NCBI GenBank assembly: GCA_035581425.1 | Contig: DATJVP010000065.1 | Span: 1-21,285 of the forward strand | Origin: DASZHJ01 sp035581425 | Lineage (GTDB): Bacteria; Pseudomonadota; Alphaproteobacteria; ATCC43930; CGMCC-115725 | Reading direction: 5' to 3' | Length of the DNA stretch: 21,285 nt | In this document: piece after piece, positions 1-8,231 of the stretch | Position numbering within the stretch: the stretch's first letter is position 1 | Layout: each line of letters starts with the position of its first letter | Made by a program: the position numbers and the translations under genes | Notes under the pieces: generated by a model | Databases searched by the model: none | What the model saw: only the letters and a program-made list of their open reading frames with translations | Told to the model about the DNA's origin: nothing

Positions 1-570
1 CGCGGCGACGTGCCGGAGATCGAGCAGTACGCGGCCGCCGTCATGGGCGCGATCACCCGGCATTTCGGCAACGATCTCCCGGAGATCATCGTCGAGCCCG
101 GCCGCTCCATCGTGGGCGACGCCGGCATGATCCAGAGCGAGGTCGTGCTGATCTCACGCAAGTCCTATGGCGAGGACAAGCGCTGGGTCTACCTCGACAT
201 CGGCAAGTTCAACGGGCTCGCCGAGACGATGGACGAGAGCATCAAGTACCGCATCCGCACGCAAGCCGATGGCGGCCCGACGGGGCCGACTGTGCTCGCG
301 GGCCCCACCTGCGACAGTGCCGACATCCTCTACGAGCGGACCGAGTACCAGCTCCCGCTCGACCTCAAGGTCGGCGACAAGGTGGAGATCCTCTCGACCG
401 GCGCCTACACCTCCATGTACTCGTCGGTCGGATTCAACGGCTTCGAGCCCTTGAAGACCTACTGCATCAAGTCGGAGGCGCGCCTGGGCGGAACGGGAGG
501 GCGACGAGCTCGGAAATCAGCTTCTGCCGGATCGCCCCGGCGAAGCCCCGGTAGTCCTCTACCCGCATAA
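1..570 (+). CDS. Ornithine/lysine decarboxylase, fold-III PLP family (C-terminal part; 5' end outside window)
   Basis: The reading frame is open from base 1, so the gene starts outside the window and only the C-terminal beta-barrel half is seen. Visible landmarks are EPGRSIV (94-114), the segment that binds the PLP phosphate in this family; GPTCDSAD (301-324), whose Cys at 310-312 matches the catalytic cysteine donated across the dimer interface in eukaryotic-type ornithine decarboxylases; and GAYT (400-411) with the following FNGF motif. These identify a fold-III decarboxylase of the Orn/DAP/Arg family. The cytoplasmic reaction would be ornithine to putrescine or lysine to cadaverine; this fragment does not settle the substrate. 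Family members usually end near the YCI motif (463-468 here). This frame runs on for about 34 low-complexity residues to a TAA at 570, antisense to the end of the DUF1194 gene, so the tail looks accidental. The arginase further along makes ornithine and is a possible pathway partner. Confidence 0.9.
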   Translation, partial: RGDVPEIEQYAAAVMGAITRHFGNDLPEIIVEPGRSIVGDAGMIQSEVVLISRKSYGEDKRWVYLDIGKFNGLAETMDESIKYRIRTQADGGPTGPTVLAGPTCDSADILYERTEYQLPLDLKVGDKVEILSTGAYTSMYSSVGFNGFEPLKTYCIKSEARLGGTGGRRARKSASAGSPRRSPGSPLPA

Positions 571-1165
571 GGAAGGCGCCGGGCCCTCCTACCACGTTCA
601 TGTCGTAGTACTGGTCCACCCACGGCTCCTCGTTGAGCATGACGAGGCCGTTGATGGTGATGCCCTTGGCGACGAGGGCGTCGCGGACCTCGGCAGGCTG
701 CGGGCCGACATTGGCCATGCCGTCCCCGGAGACGTCGATGACGAGCCGAGCGGCCCTGTCGGGGAGCCGCTCGAAGGCGGCGGCGGCGGCGAGAAGAGCG
801 CTGCCGATCGCCGTGCGCCCGCTGCCGCTTCGCGCGACCGCGCGGACTTTCTCAGCGAAGGCACGAGCCGAGGACGCATCGCCGACCCGGGTCCATTCGA
901 CCGTAACGGTCTGCTGATCGGGCTCCGACCATTCGAGGACCAGCACCTCTACCGCGTGATGCGGCAGGGCTGCAACAGCCGCGGCCAGCGCAGGGCTCTC
1001 GAAGGCCTCGGCGATCCCGTCGCGCTGTAGCCGATACTCGGCCTCATCCACACTGAGGGACACATCGAGCGCGAGGACGAGCGCCACGTCGGCCTCCTCT
1101 GCGCGAGCGGGTGAGGGCGAGAGCGCCAGGATGGCTGCGATGAGCAGCAAGATACGGATCGTCAT
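467..1165 (-). CDS. Exported DUF1194 protein, von Willebrand factor A-like
   Basis: A protein of 232 aa from the ATG at 1165. A TTG start at 1201 is possible but would put 12 residues ahead of a clear signal peptide, so I prefer the ATG. The N-terminus has a short basic start, a hydrophobic run and an ARA-EE cleavage site near residue 22, so it is probably exported to the periplasm. The mature protein opens with a beta strand and DVSLSVD (residues 34-40), a MIDAS-type DxSxS metal motif of VWA domains. A second conserved block, DVSGDGMAN, lies about two thirds in. This pattern is typical of DUF1194, common in alphaproteobacteria and of unknown function; metal-dependent ligand binding is inference from the fold. 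It is the last gene of the long minus-strand run, 61 bases after the S41 peptidase gene. Its 3' end overlaps the convergent decarboxylase frame by 104 bases, and no ribosome binding site is evident. Confidence 0.85.
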   Translation of the reverse strand: MTIRILLLIAAILALSPSPARAEEADVALVLALDVSLSVDEAEYRLQRDGIAEAFESPALAAAVAALPHHAVEVLVLEWSEPDQQTVTVEWTRVGDASSARAFAEKVRAVARSGSGRTAIGSALLAAAAAFERLPDRAARLVIDVSGDGMANVGPQPAEVRDALVAKGITINGLVMLNEEPWVDQYYDMNVVGGPGAFLMRVEDYRGFAGAIRQKLISELVALPFRPGAPPT

Positions 1166-1226
1166 GCGCGGCGAGTATCGCGGCGAATTCGGCGAAACCA
1201 AGGCGCAGCGCCCGCCTCGGCTCCCA

Positions 1227-2795
1227 CTAGGGTTGCGCGGCGGCGGTCCTCGCGGCTTCGATCGGCATCGCGTTGAGGACCCTCGTATAGAGCACGGGGT
1301 CCTGCAGCAGTCGCTCCGCGATCTTCAGATCGACCGAGCGGTCGACCCGCTGAGCGGGGCAGCTTCCCCGCAATTCCGTCCAGCCCTTGTCGTCGAGCGC
1401 GATGCGGGGACGGCCCGAGAGGCCGGTCCCGGTGGTGGAACCCTGCTGGATCGCTTTCGTGACGCTGCCGTCGTCATCGCCGAGATCGGCGGTGCAGAGC
1501 GTGGGCACGACGCCGTGCTCGTGCAGGATGTAGCCTTCGGGCGTCACGAGCTTTGCCCAAGTCACCGTGAGCTCGCCGTCGTTGAGAAGCTCGAGCACGG
1601 TCTGTACGGTTCCCTTGCCGAAGCTCGAGGTGCCGATCACCACCGCGCGGCCGCGATCCTGGAGCGAGGATGCCACGATCTCGGATGCCGAGGCCGAGCC
1701 TCCGTTTATCAGCACCACCAGCGGGATTCCGTCGATCGCGCGGGTCGATTCCGCGGAGTATTCCCTGCGGCTCTCGCGTCGGCGCCCGACCGTCGAGACG
1801 ACGATCCCGCCGTGCAGGAAGATGCTCGCGACCTTGACGGACTGGTCGAGGAGTCCGCCGGGATTGTCGCGGAGGTCGAGGACGATGCCCGCGGGCGGCG
1901 CTCCGAATTCGCGCCGTGCCTTCGCCAGCGCCTCGATGAGCTGCTCGTAGGTCTCCTGGTTGAAGCTCGTGATCCGAATGATCGCGACATGTCCCTCGAG
2001 CTTCAAGATGACGGTCGGGAGTACGATATGGGCGCGATTCACGGAGAGGGTGATGGGTTGCGGAACGCCGGGACGCTCGATCCCGATCACGACCCGCGTC
2101 CCTGCAGCGCCGCGCAGGCGCATCACCACCTGGTCGCGGGTGAGGGTTGAGGCAACGGCCCCGTCGATCGTGATGATGCGGTCGTCAGGCTTGATGCCCG
2201 CATGCTCGGCTGGACCGTCCGGCAGCACCGACAGGATGCGCACCTGGGTCTCGTCAGGCTCGAGTGTGACGCCGATCCCGTCGAAGCCGTTGCGCTCCGC
2301 GCGCTGCTCGCGTGCCGCCGACGGCGTCGCGTAGCGCGAGAAGCGGTCGAGGGTCGAGATCGCGCCGTCCATGACAAGCTTGTCGAGATCGTCCTCGGAG
2401 GTCGAGGCGATCCGTGGCGAGGCATGGCGCGCGGCGTCGAGCGCCGAGGCTGTGACGCCGCCCCAGTCCCAGCTGTCGGTTGCAGTGGGCGCGTCGAAGC
2501 GCGCGACGATTGTCCCGCTCTTCTGCACCACGATCTGGTCGCCCTGCCGCTCGACGGCGACCGAGGAGTCGAGGGTCGTGAGCTTCGCGAGACCCGCGAG
2601 GCCGAGGCGTTCCGGCGTCGTCGGCTCGATGTAGTAGTCCGAGATCTGCCGGTAGGCCTCGTTGAAAAGCTCGTGGGTGTCGACGTGATTGAGGGTCGCC
2701 GGCGTGTCGTTGCTGCATCCCGCCAATGCCAGGAAGGCAAGCGCAGCCGCGGCGCTCCGCAGGTATCGACTCAGCTTCTGACCTTGAGCGCCCAT
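1227..2795 (-). CDS. S41-family (C-terminal processing peptidase-like) lipoprotein with PDZ domain
   Basis: A serine protease of 522 aa. Residues 1-27 form a lipoprotein signal peptide with lipobox LALAGC (acylated Cys27), so the enzyme should be membrane-anchored and face the periplasm. A helical N-terminal region (about 40-165) is followed by a PDZ domain (about 173-255) and the S41 catalytic core. The core carries LRDNPGG (308-314), the nucleophile block GSASASEI with Ser369, and SFGKG with Lys394. The 25-residue Ser-Lys spacing matches the catalytic dyad of the CtpA/Prc family. After the core there is an extra tail of about 90 residues holding the only two cysteines besides Cys27 (Cys434 and Cys479), which could form a disulfide. 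Targets may be envelope proteins or cell-wall hydrolases, as for other Ctp enzymes, but this is not shown here. The start overlaps the end of the DUF983 gene by 25 bases, so the two are probably co-transcribed and translationally coupled. Confidence 0.92.
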   Translation of the reverse strand: MGAQGQKLSRYLRSAAAALAFLALAGCSNDTPATLNHVDTHELFNEAYRQISDYYIEPTTPERLGLAGLAKLTTLDSSVAVERQGDQIVVQKSGTIVARFDAPTATDSWDWGGVTASALDAARHASPRIASTSEDDLDKLVMDGAISTLDRFSRYATPSAAREQRAERNGFDGIGVTLEPDETQVRILSVLPDGPAEHAGIKPDDRIITIDGAVASTLTRDQVVMRLRGAAGTRVVIGIERPGVPQPITLSVNRAHIVLPTVILKLEGHVAIIRITSFNQETYEQLIEALAKARREFGAPPAGIVLDLRDNPGGLLDQSVKVASIFLHGGIVVSTVGRRRESRREYSAESTRAIDGIPLVVLINGGSASASEIVASSLQDRGRAVVIGTSSFGKGTVQTVLELLNDGELTVTWAKLVTPEGYILHEHGVVPTLCTADLGDDDGSVTKAIQQGSTTGTGLSGRPRIALDDKGWTELRGSCPAQRVDRSVDLKIAERLLQDPVLYTRVLNAMPIEAARTAAAQP

Positions 2796-3163
2796 TGCAA
2801 CCCGATCAGCGCGCCCTTGATGCGCGGCAGCAGCAGGAAGCTAAGTACCAGCGTGAGCGGTATCCACAGCAGCCAGTGCACGACGACAACCGGATGATAC
2901 GCCATTTCCACCATGAGCATGGCGGGGATCACGATGTGCCCGACGATCAGAATGGTGAAGTAGGCGGGAGCGTCGTCTGCCCGAAATTGCAGCAGGTCCG
3001 TTCCACAGCTCGTACACCGCGGATTGGGCTTCACGTACCCCTTGAGGAGGGGGCCGACACCGCAGACGGGGCAGCGTCCGGCAAAACCCCGCAGCAAGCC
3101 CAAGCGCCATGGTGCGGGTGCTCCCGCTTCCTTGACTGGGCTTGAAGGGATCGGCTCGCTCAT
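2771..3163 (-). CDS. DUF983 membrane protein with zinc-ribbon motif
   Basis: A small protein of 130 aa. Two CxxC pairs (CPVC at 31-34 and CTSC at 50-53) make a likely zinc ribbon on the cytoplasmic side. They are followed by two hydrophobic segments (about 68-88 and 92-112) and a short basic C-terminus. This is the standard layout of DUF983, an alphaproteobacterial family of unknown function that is often found beside rnr and topA. I chose the ATG at 3163 because it gives the usual family length and has an AGGA-like sequence upstream. An ATG at 3196 would add 11 residues and cannot be excluded. The gene lies 70 bases after rnr, and its last 25 bases overlap the start of the S41 peptidase gene. 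Confidence 0.85.
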   Translation of the reverse strand: MSEPIPSSPVKEAGAPAPWRLGLLRGFAGRCPVCGVGPLLKGYVKPNPRCTSCGTDLLQFRADDAPAYFTILIVGHIVIPAMLMVEMAYHPVVVVHWLLWIPLTLVLSFLLLPRIKGALIGLQWALKVRS

Positions 3164-3233
3164 GGGGGGCTGCGGGTCCTGGCCGGCGCTGAGCATGGTA
3201 TCGCAAAGGTTAAGACTGCGTTGAGATAGCCGT

Positions 3234-5477
3234 TCAGCCGCGCTTTGTGTACCCCGCAGAACGGGGGGCTGGCCTGCGGCTATTTCGACCCCGGCGCGAG
3301 TTCTCGGCTGCCGACGTATTCTCCTCTTCCTCCCCGAGCGCAAAGAGCAGACTGCCGGTGACTGCGTTCGCCTCGGCGAGGCGCACTCGAAGCGGGTCGC
3401 CGAGCGTGAAGGTCCGCCCGAAGCGGCGGCCGACGAGCCGGTGCCGCGCCTCGTCGTGGACGTAGAAATCCCCGCCGAGGCTCCGCATCGGGAGAAGCCC
3501 ATCGGCCCCGGTCTCCGTCAACGTGATGAAGAGCCCCGCGCGCGTCACGCCGTTGATCCGTCCTTCGAACATTCCGCCCACGCGGTCCGAGAGGAAGAGC
3601 GAGGCGTAGCGCTCGAGCGCGTCCCGCTCCGCCGCGGCTGCGCGCCGCTCGGTGTCGGAGATGTGCGTCCCGAGCTCCGCGAATTTCTCCGGCTCCGTCG
3701 GCGGCAGGGCGCCCTCGCCCAGGCTGAGGCCCCGGATCAAGGCGCGATGCACGAGCACGTCGGCATAGCGCCGGATCGGTGAGGTGAAATGCGCGTAGCG
3801 GCGCAGCGCCAGGCCGAAATGGCCGAGATTCTCCGGCGCATAGACTGCCTGCGACTGCGAGCGCAGGACGAGCTGATGGATCATCGTTTCGTAAGGAGTG
3901 CCCTTGGCGTTCCGGAGCACCGCGTTGAAATGATGCGGCCGCACGACCTGCCCCTTGGAGAGCGCGAGGCCTGGTATGTCGAGGCTCCGCAGGAACTCCC
4001 GGAGGGCCAGGAGCTTCGCGGGGTCTGGCGCGTCGTGCACCCGGTACATGCAGGGCTGATGCAGCCGCTCGAGCGTCTCTGCAGCGGCGACGTTCGCGAG
4101 GATCATCAGCTCCTCGATGAGCTTGTGGCTGTCGAGCCGCCGCCTGGGCTCGATCCGGAGCACGCGGAAATCCTCTCCCAGCACCACCTTCCGCTCCGGG
4201 AGGTCGAGCTCGAGGGCGCCGCGCTTCTGCCGGGAACGGTCGAGCAAGCGAAAGACGCCGTAGAGCGGCCGAATTACGCGATCGAGAAGAGGTCCCGCCA
4301 CCTCGTCCGGCCGCCCGTCCTGAGTGGCCTGGACCTGCTCGTAGGTGAGGCGCGCGGCCGAGCGCATGAGGCCGCGCACGAAGCGGTGCTCGACGAGCCG
4401 TCCCTCGCCGTCGATGACGAGGTGCACGGCCATGCAGGCGCGATCCACTTTCGGCTTCAGTGAGCAGAGCTCGTTCGAGAGCGCCTCGGGCAGCATCGGC
4501 ACGACACGGTCGGGGAAGTAGGCGGAATTACCGCGGCGCTGCGCCGCCCGATCGAGTGCGCTCCCGGGGCGCACGTACCAGCCGACATCCGCGATCGCGA
4601 CGATTGCGTGCCAGTGGCCAGGGCGCTTCGGATCGGGCTCGGCGAAAACGGCATCGTCGAAGTCGCGGGCGTCGGCGCCATCGATGGTGACGAGCGGAAT
4701 ACTGCGGAGGTCGGTGCGGCCCTCGGGGCCGACGGGAAGCGCCGCCTCGGCTTCGGCGACGGCGGCCTGCGGGAATTCCACGGGGATGTCGTGATCGGTG
4801 ATCGCAATGAGGCTCACCGCGCGGGGGTGCGCGCTGTCGCCGATGCGCTCGATGACCCGAGCTTCCGGCATTCCCAAGCGGCTGTGGGGGAGTGCCTCGC
4901 AGAGCACGATCTCGCCGTCCTCCGCGCCTTTGGCATTGGCGAGGGAGACGCGGAACTCAGTCCGCACCCGGCGGTCGGTCGGTTCGACACGGCCGCCTTC
5001 CGGCCCCTTGCGGTAGATGCCGAGGACGCGATCCGGCGCCGCGGCGAGCGTGCGGATGACGCGGGCCTCGTAGCTGCCATCCTCCAATCGCTTCAGCTCT
5101 GCGAGCGCGCGCTCGCCGACGCCGAGCGCAGCCGCTACGTTCTCGGAGAACACCAGGATCGGCGGCGGCGGCATCTCCTCCTTCCATTCGACGGGCTTCG
5201 CCACGACCTCGCCGTCGAGATCGAGGCCTGTCACCTCGATGACGGTGACGCGGGGGAGGGTGCCCGTTGCCTTGAAGCGGCGCCTTCCCGTGCGCTCGAC
5301 GGGGCCTGCGCGCTCGATTTCGCGGATCAGCGCCTTGAGGGCGAGGCGGTCGCCGGGCTCGACCTTGAAGGCGCGCAAGAGGTCGCGCCGCGCGAGCGGC
5401 GTCGGGCTCCTAGAGATGTAATCGATGATCTCGGCGCGGCTTGGCAAGCGACGCGGGGGACGCTTGCCTTTGGCCAC
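3234..5477 (-). CDS. rnr: Ribonuclease R (3'-5' exoribonuclease)
   Basis: RNase R degrades structured RNA and takes part in mRNA decay and in quality control of rRNA and tmRNA-tagged messages. From the GTG start at 5477 the product is 747 aa. Domain order is an N-terminal winged helix (about 12-70), cold-shock OB folds, the RNB catalytic domain, a C-terminal S1 domain (beginning near the VGGMFEG motif) and a short basic Arg/Ser tail. The RNB motif TIDGADARDFDDAV holds Asp266, Asp272, Asp274 and Asp275, with the same spacing as the catalytic metal ligands of E. coli RNase R. An in-frame ATG at 5573 would add 32 basic low-complexity residues but overlap topA by 89 bases. The GTG lies 7 bases after the topA stop and gives a normal N-terminus, so I prefer it. 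The tail and winged helix favour RNase R over RNase II. Confidence 0.95.
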   Translation of the reverse strand: MAKGKRPPRRLPSRAEIIDYISRSPTPLARRDLLRAFKVEPGDRLALKALIREIERAGPVERTGRRRFKATGTLPRVTVIEVTGLDLDGEVVAKPVEWKEEMPPPPILVFSENVAAALGVGERALAELKRLEDGSYEARVIRTLAAAPDRVLGIYRKGPEGGRVEPTDRRVRTEFRVSLANAKGAEDGEIVLCEALPHSRLGMPEARVIERIGDSAHPRAVSLIAITDHDIPVEFPQAAVAEAEAALPVGPEGRTDLRSIPLVTIDGADARDFDDAVFAEPDPKRPGHWHAIVAIADVGWYVRPGSALDRAAQRRGNSAYFPDRVVPMLPEALSNELCSLKPKVDRACMAVHLVIDGEGRLVEHRFVRGLMRSAARLTYEQVQATQDGRPDEVAGPLLDRVIRPLYGVFRLLDRSRQKRGALELDLPERKVVLGEDFRVLRIEPRRRLDSHKLIEELMILANVAAAETLERLHQPCMYRVHDAPDPAKLLALREFLRSLDIPGLALSKGQVVRPHHFNAVLRNAKGTPYETMIHQLVLRSQSQAVYAPENLGHFGLALRRYAHFTSPIRRYADVLVHRALIRGLSLGEGALPPTEPEKFAELGTHISDTERRAAAAERDALERYASLFLSDRVGGMFEGRINGVTRAGLFITLTETGADGLLPMRSLGGDFYVHDEARHRLVGRRFGRTFTLGDPLRVRLAEANAVTGSLLFALGEEEENTSAAENSRRGRNSRRPAPRSAGYTKRG

Positions 5478-5484
5478 CTGGGGC

Positions 5485-8184
5485 TCAGCCGGCTGCTGCG
5501 CGCTTTGCGCGGCGGGCCGGCGGCTCGTTCTCTTCTGCCGCGGGCTTCGCTCGCGGCTTTTCTGACTTCGCACGTTTCTTTGTCTTTTCAGTCTTGTTTT
5601 CGGCTTTGGGTTTGGATGCGGCGGGCTTCCCCGTCGCGGCTTTGCGGCGACGCTTTCCGTTGGCGCCGTTCTTCTCGGCGCGCTCCGCGAGGAGGCGCAC
5701 GGCCTCCTCGAGCGTGAGCGCCTCCGGCTCGATGTCGCGCGGCAAGGTCGCGTAGATGCCGTCGTGGCTCACATAGGGACCGTAACGGCCCTTGAAAAGG
5801 GTGATGTCGGCGCCGTCCGCGGGATGCTTGCCGACGACGCGGATCGGATCGGGCCCGCGCCGGCGGCCCTTCGAGGGCTCGGCCAGCAGCGCCACCGCGC
5901 GGTTGAGGCCGATGGTGATGACATCGTCCTCGGCCGGCAGCGAGCGGTAGATCTTGCCGTGCTTGATGTAGGGTCCGAAGCGGCCGAGCCCGGCAGTGAT
6001 GGGTTCGCCATCCTCGGGATGCTTCCCGATCTCGCGCGGCAGCGACAGCAGCTTCAAGGCGGCGTCGAGCACGATCTCCTGCGGGTTCATCCCCTTCGGC
6101 AGCGAGACCCGCTTCGGCTTCTCGCCGTTCTCGGCGACGCCGAGCTGGACATAGACGCCATAGGGCCCTTTGCGCACGCTCACGGGGAGGTTCGTCGCGG
6201 GATCGGCACCGAGCTCGCGCGGACCCACGAAATCAGCGCCCGGTTCGCCGTTGCCGTTGGCGAGCTCGAGGCTGAGGCGGCGCGTCATCTTGCAGTCGGG
6301 ATAATTCGAGCAGCCGATGAAGGCACCGTAGCGGCCAAGCTTGATGCCGAGCCTGCCATTGCCGCAGGCGGGGCACTGGCGCGGGTCCTTGCCGTCGGGT
6401 CCCACGGGGAAGAAATGCGGGCCTAACGCCTCATCGAGCGCCGTGATCACCTCTTGTCCACGAAGATTCTTGGTGCCGTCGATCGCGGGCGAGAAATCGC
6501 GCCAGAAATCCGCGAGCACCTTCTTCCAGTCGGTGCGGCCGTCGGAGATCTCGTCGAGCTGGTTCTCGAGATCGGCGGTGAAGCCGTATTGGACGTAGCG
6601 GTCGAAGAAGCTCGAGAGGAAGGCGGTCACGATGCGGCCGCGGTCCTCCGGGATGAAGCGGCGCTTCTCCAGGCGCACGTATTTCCGGTCCTGCAGGACC
6701 TGGATGATCGAGGCATAGGTCGAGGGCCGGCCGATGCCCAGCTCCTCTAGCTTCTTGACGAGGCTCGCCTCGCTGTAGCGCGGCGGCGGCTGCGTGAAAT
6801 GCTGTTCCGGCTTTACCTCGCCGCGCTCGAGAGCCGCATGCTCCGTCACTGGCGGCAGGCGGCGGTTCTCCTCGCTCTCCTCCTCGTCGTCGCGGTCCTC
6901 GTGATAGAGCGTGAGGAAGCCGTCGAAGACGATGGTGGAGCCCGTCGCGCGGAGAACCGTGCGATTGCCGGGTCCCGCGATGTCGACGGCGACCTGGTCG
7001 AGCAGGGCCGATTCCATCTGGCTCGCGACCGCGCGCTTCCAGACCAACTCATAGAGCCGGCGCTCGTCGGGATCGAGATGTCCTTGGACCTGCTCGGGTC
7101 GGCGGAAGAGATCGGTCGGGCGGATCGCCTCGTGCGCCTCCTGCGCGTTCTTGGCGGCAGTCTTGTAGACGCGCGGCTGAGGCGGGACGTATTCCCGACC
7201 GTAACGCTCTTCGATCATCTTGCGGGCGGCGTCGATTGCCTCGCCGGAGAGTGTCACACCGTCGGTGCGCATGTAGGTGATGAGGCCCACGGTCTCGCCG
7301 CCGATATCGACGCCCTCGTAAAGGCGCTGGGCGATCCGCATGGTGCGCTGGGCGCCGAGGCCGAGCTTGCGAGAGCATTCCTGCTGCAAGGTCGAGGTCG
7401 TGAAGGGCGGCGGCGGATGCCGGCGGACCTGCTTTTTCTCGATCGAGGAGACGGTGAAGCCGGGCTCCGCGAGGATCGCCGCCACGGCGGCCTTCGCCTT
7501 CGCCTCGCTGTCGAGGTCGAACTTGTCGAGGCGTTTGCCGTCGAGATGCGTGAGGCGTGCGGTAAAGGTCTGGCCGTCCGCGGTCTTGAAATCGACCTCG
7601 ACGCTCCAATATTCGCGCGGCTTGAAAGCCTCGATCTCGGCCTCGCGCTCGCAAATGAGGCGGAGCGCCACAGACTGCACGCGGCCGGCCGAACGGCTCC
7701 CCGGAAGCTTCCGCCAGAGCACCGGCGAGAGCGTGAAGCCCACGAGATAGTCGAGAGCGCGCCGGGCGAGATAGGCGTCGACGAGTTCCTTGTTGATCTC
7801 CCGCGGGTGCTTGAATGCTTCCTGGACCGCGGATTTCGTGACCTCGTTGAAGACCACGCGCTTCACGTCGACGCCCTCGAGTGCCTTCCGCTGGCGGAGG
7901 ATCTCACGGACGTGCCAGGAGATCGCCTCGCCTTCGCGGTCGGGGTCGGTCGCGAGATAGAGGTGGTCGGCGCCCTTAACAGCCTTGGCGATTTCCTTGA
8001 GGCGCTGCTCCGCCCGGCCCGCAACTTCCCAGGACATCGCGAAGTCCTCGTCCGGGCGCACCGAGCCGTCCTTCGCCGGGAGGTCCCGGACGTGCCCATA
8101 GCTCGCAAGCACCGTGAAATCTCGTCCAAGGTACTTGTTGATGGTCTTCGCCTTGGCCGGTGATTCGACGACGACGACGTTCAT
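5485..8184 (-). CDS. topA: DNA topoisomerase I (type IA)
   Basis: A type IA topoisomerase of 899 aa that relaxes negative supercoils by single-strand passage in the nucleoid. The TOPRIM domain opens with VVVVESPAKAKTI (residues 3-15) and includes DPDREGEA (80-87), the Mg-binding acidic motif. The active-site Tyr304 sits in ITYMRTDG. A single four-cysteine zinc finger (CPACG ... CSNYPDC) follows the core, and then three topoisomerase C-terminal repeats recognisable by GPYGVYVQ, GRFGPYIKHG and GRYGPYVSH. The end is a Lys/Ala-rich basic tail of about 60 residues that probably aids DNA contact. I chose the ATG at 8184 because the VVVVESPAK strand follows directly; a TTG at 8196 would add four residues. 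No good ribosome binding site is seen. The 47-base gap after dprA is locally AT-rich, but I could not pair a -10 box with a -35 box. Confidence 0.97.
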   Translation of the reverse strand: MNVVVVESPAKAKTINKYLGRDFTVLASYGHVRDLPAKDGSVRPDEDFAMSWEVAGRAEQRLKEIAKAVKGADHLYLATDPDREGEAISWHVREILRQRKALEGVDVKRVVFNEVTKSAVQEAFKHPREINKELVDAYLARRALDYLVGFTLSPVLWRKLPGSRSAGRVQSVALRLICEREAEIEAFKPREYWSVEVDFKTADGQTFTARLTHLDGKRLDKFDLDSEAKAKAAVAAILAEPGFTVSSIEKKQVRRHPPPPFTTSTLQQECSRKLGLGAQRTMRIAQRLYEGVDIGGETVGLITYMRTDGVTLSGEAIDAARKMIEERYGREYVPPQPRVYKTAAKNAQEAHEAIRPTDLFRRPEQVQGHLDPDERRLYELVWKRAVASQMESALLDQVAVDIAGPGNRTVLRATGSTIVFDGFLTLYHEDRDDEEESEENRRLPPVTEHAALERGEVKPEQHFTQPPPRYSEASLVKKLEELGIGRPSTYASIIQVLQDRKYVRLEKRRFIPEDRGRIVTAFLSSFFDRYVQYGFTADLENQLDEISDGRTDWKKVLADFWRDFSPAIDGTKNLRGQEVITALDEALGPHFFPVGPDGKDPRQCPACGNGRLGIKLGRYGAFIGCSNYPDCKMTRRLSLELANGNGEPGADFVGPRELGADPATNLPVSVRKGPYGVYVQLGVAENGEKPKRVSLPKGMNPQEIVLDAALKLLSLPREIGKHPEDGEPITAGLGRFGPYIKHGKIYRSLPAEDDVITIGLNRAVALLAEPSKGRRRGPDPIRVVGKHPADGADITLFKGRYGPYVSHDGIYATLPRDIEPEALTLEEAVRLLAERAEKNGANGKRRRKAATGKPAASKPKAENKTEKTKKRAKSEKPRAKPAAEENEPPARRAKRAAAG

Positions 8185-8231
8185 GGGTGCTGGCAAATTA
8201 CCTATGCAAGTTGCGGCGTTGGCTCAGGATC

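Noticed and set aside
1166..1226. GGCGCAGCGCC inverted repeat as a terminator after the S41 gene
   Set aside because: The loop would be a single base and there is no T-run on the minus strand, so it cannot act as a normal rho-independent terminator.
5570..5620. T-rich stretch on the plus strand that might look like a terminator or an AT-rich island
   Set aside because: It is the complement of Lys codons in the basic tail of topA on the minus strand; no GC-rich hairpin precedes it.
6799..8163. Long open frame (454 codons) on the plus strand, antisense to topA
   Set aside because: Mirror frames of this kind are common opposite high-GC genes. Its translation has no recognisable domain, and topA on the other strand is certain.
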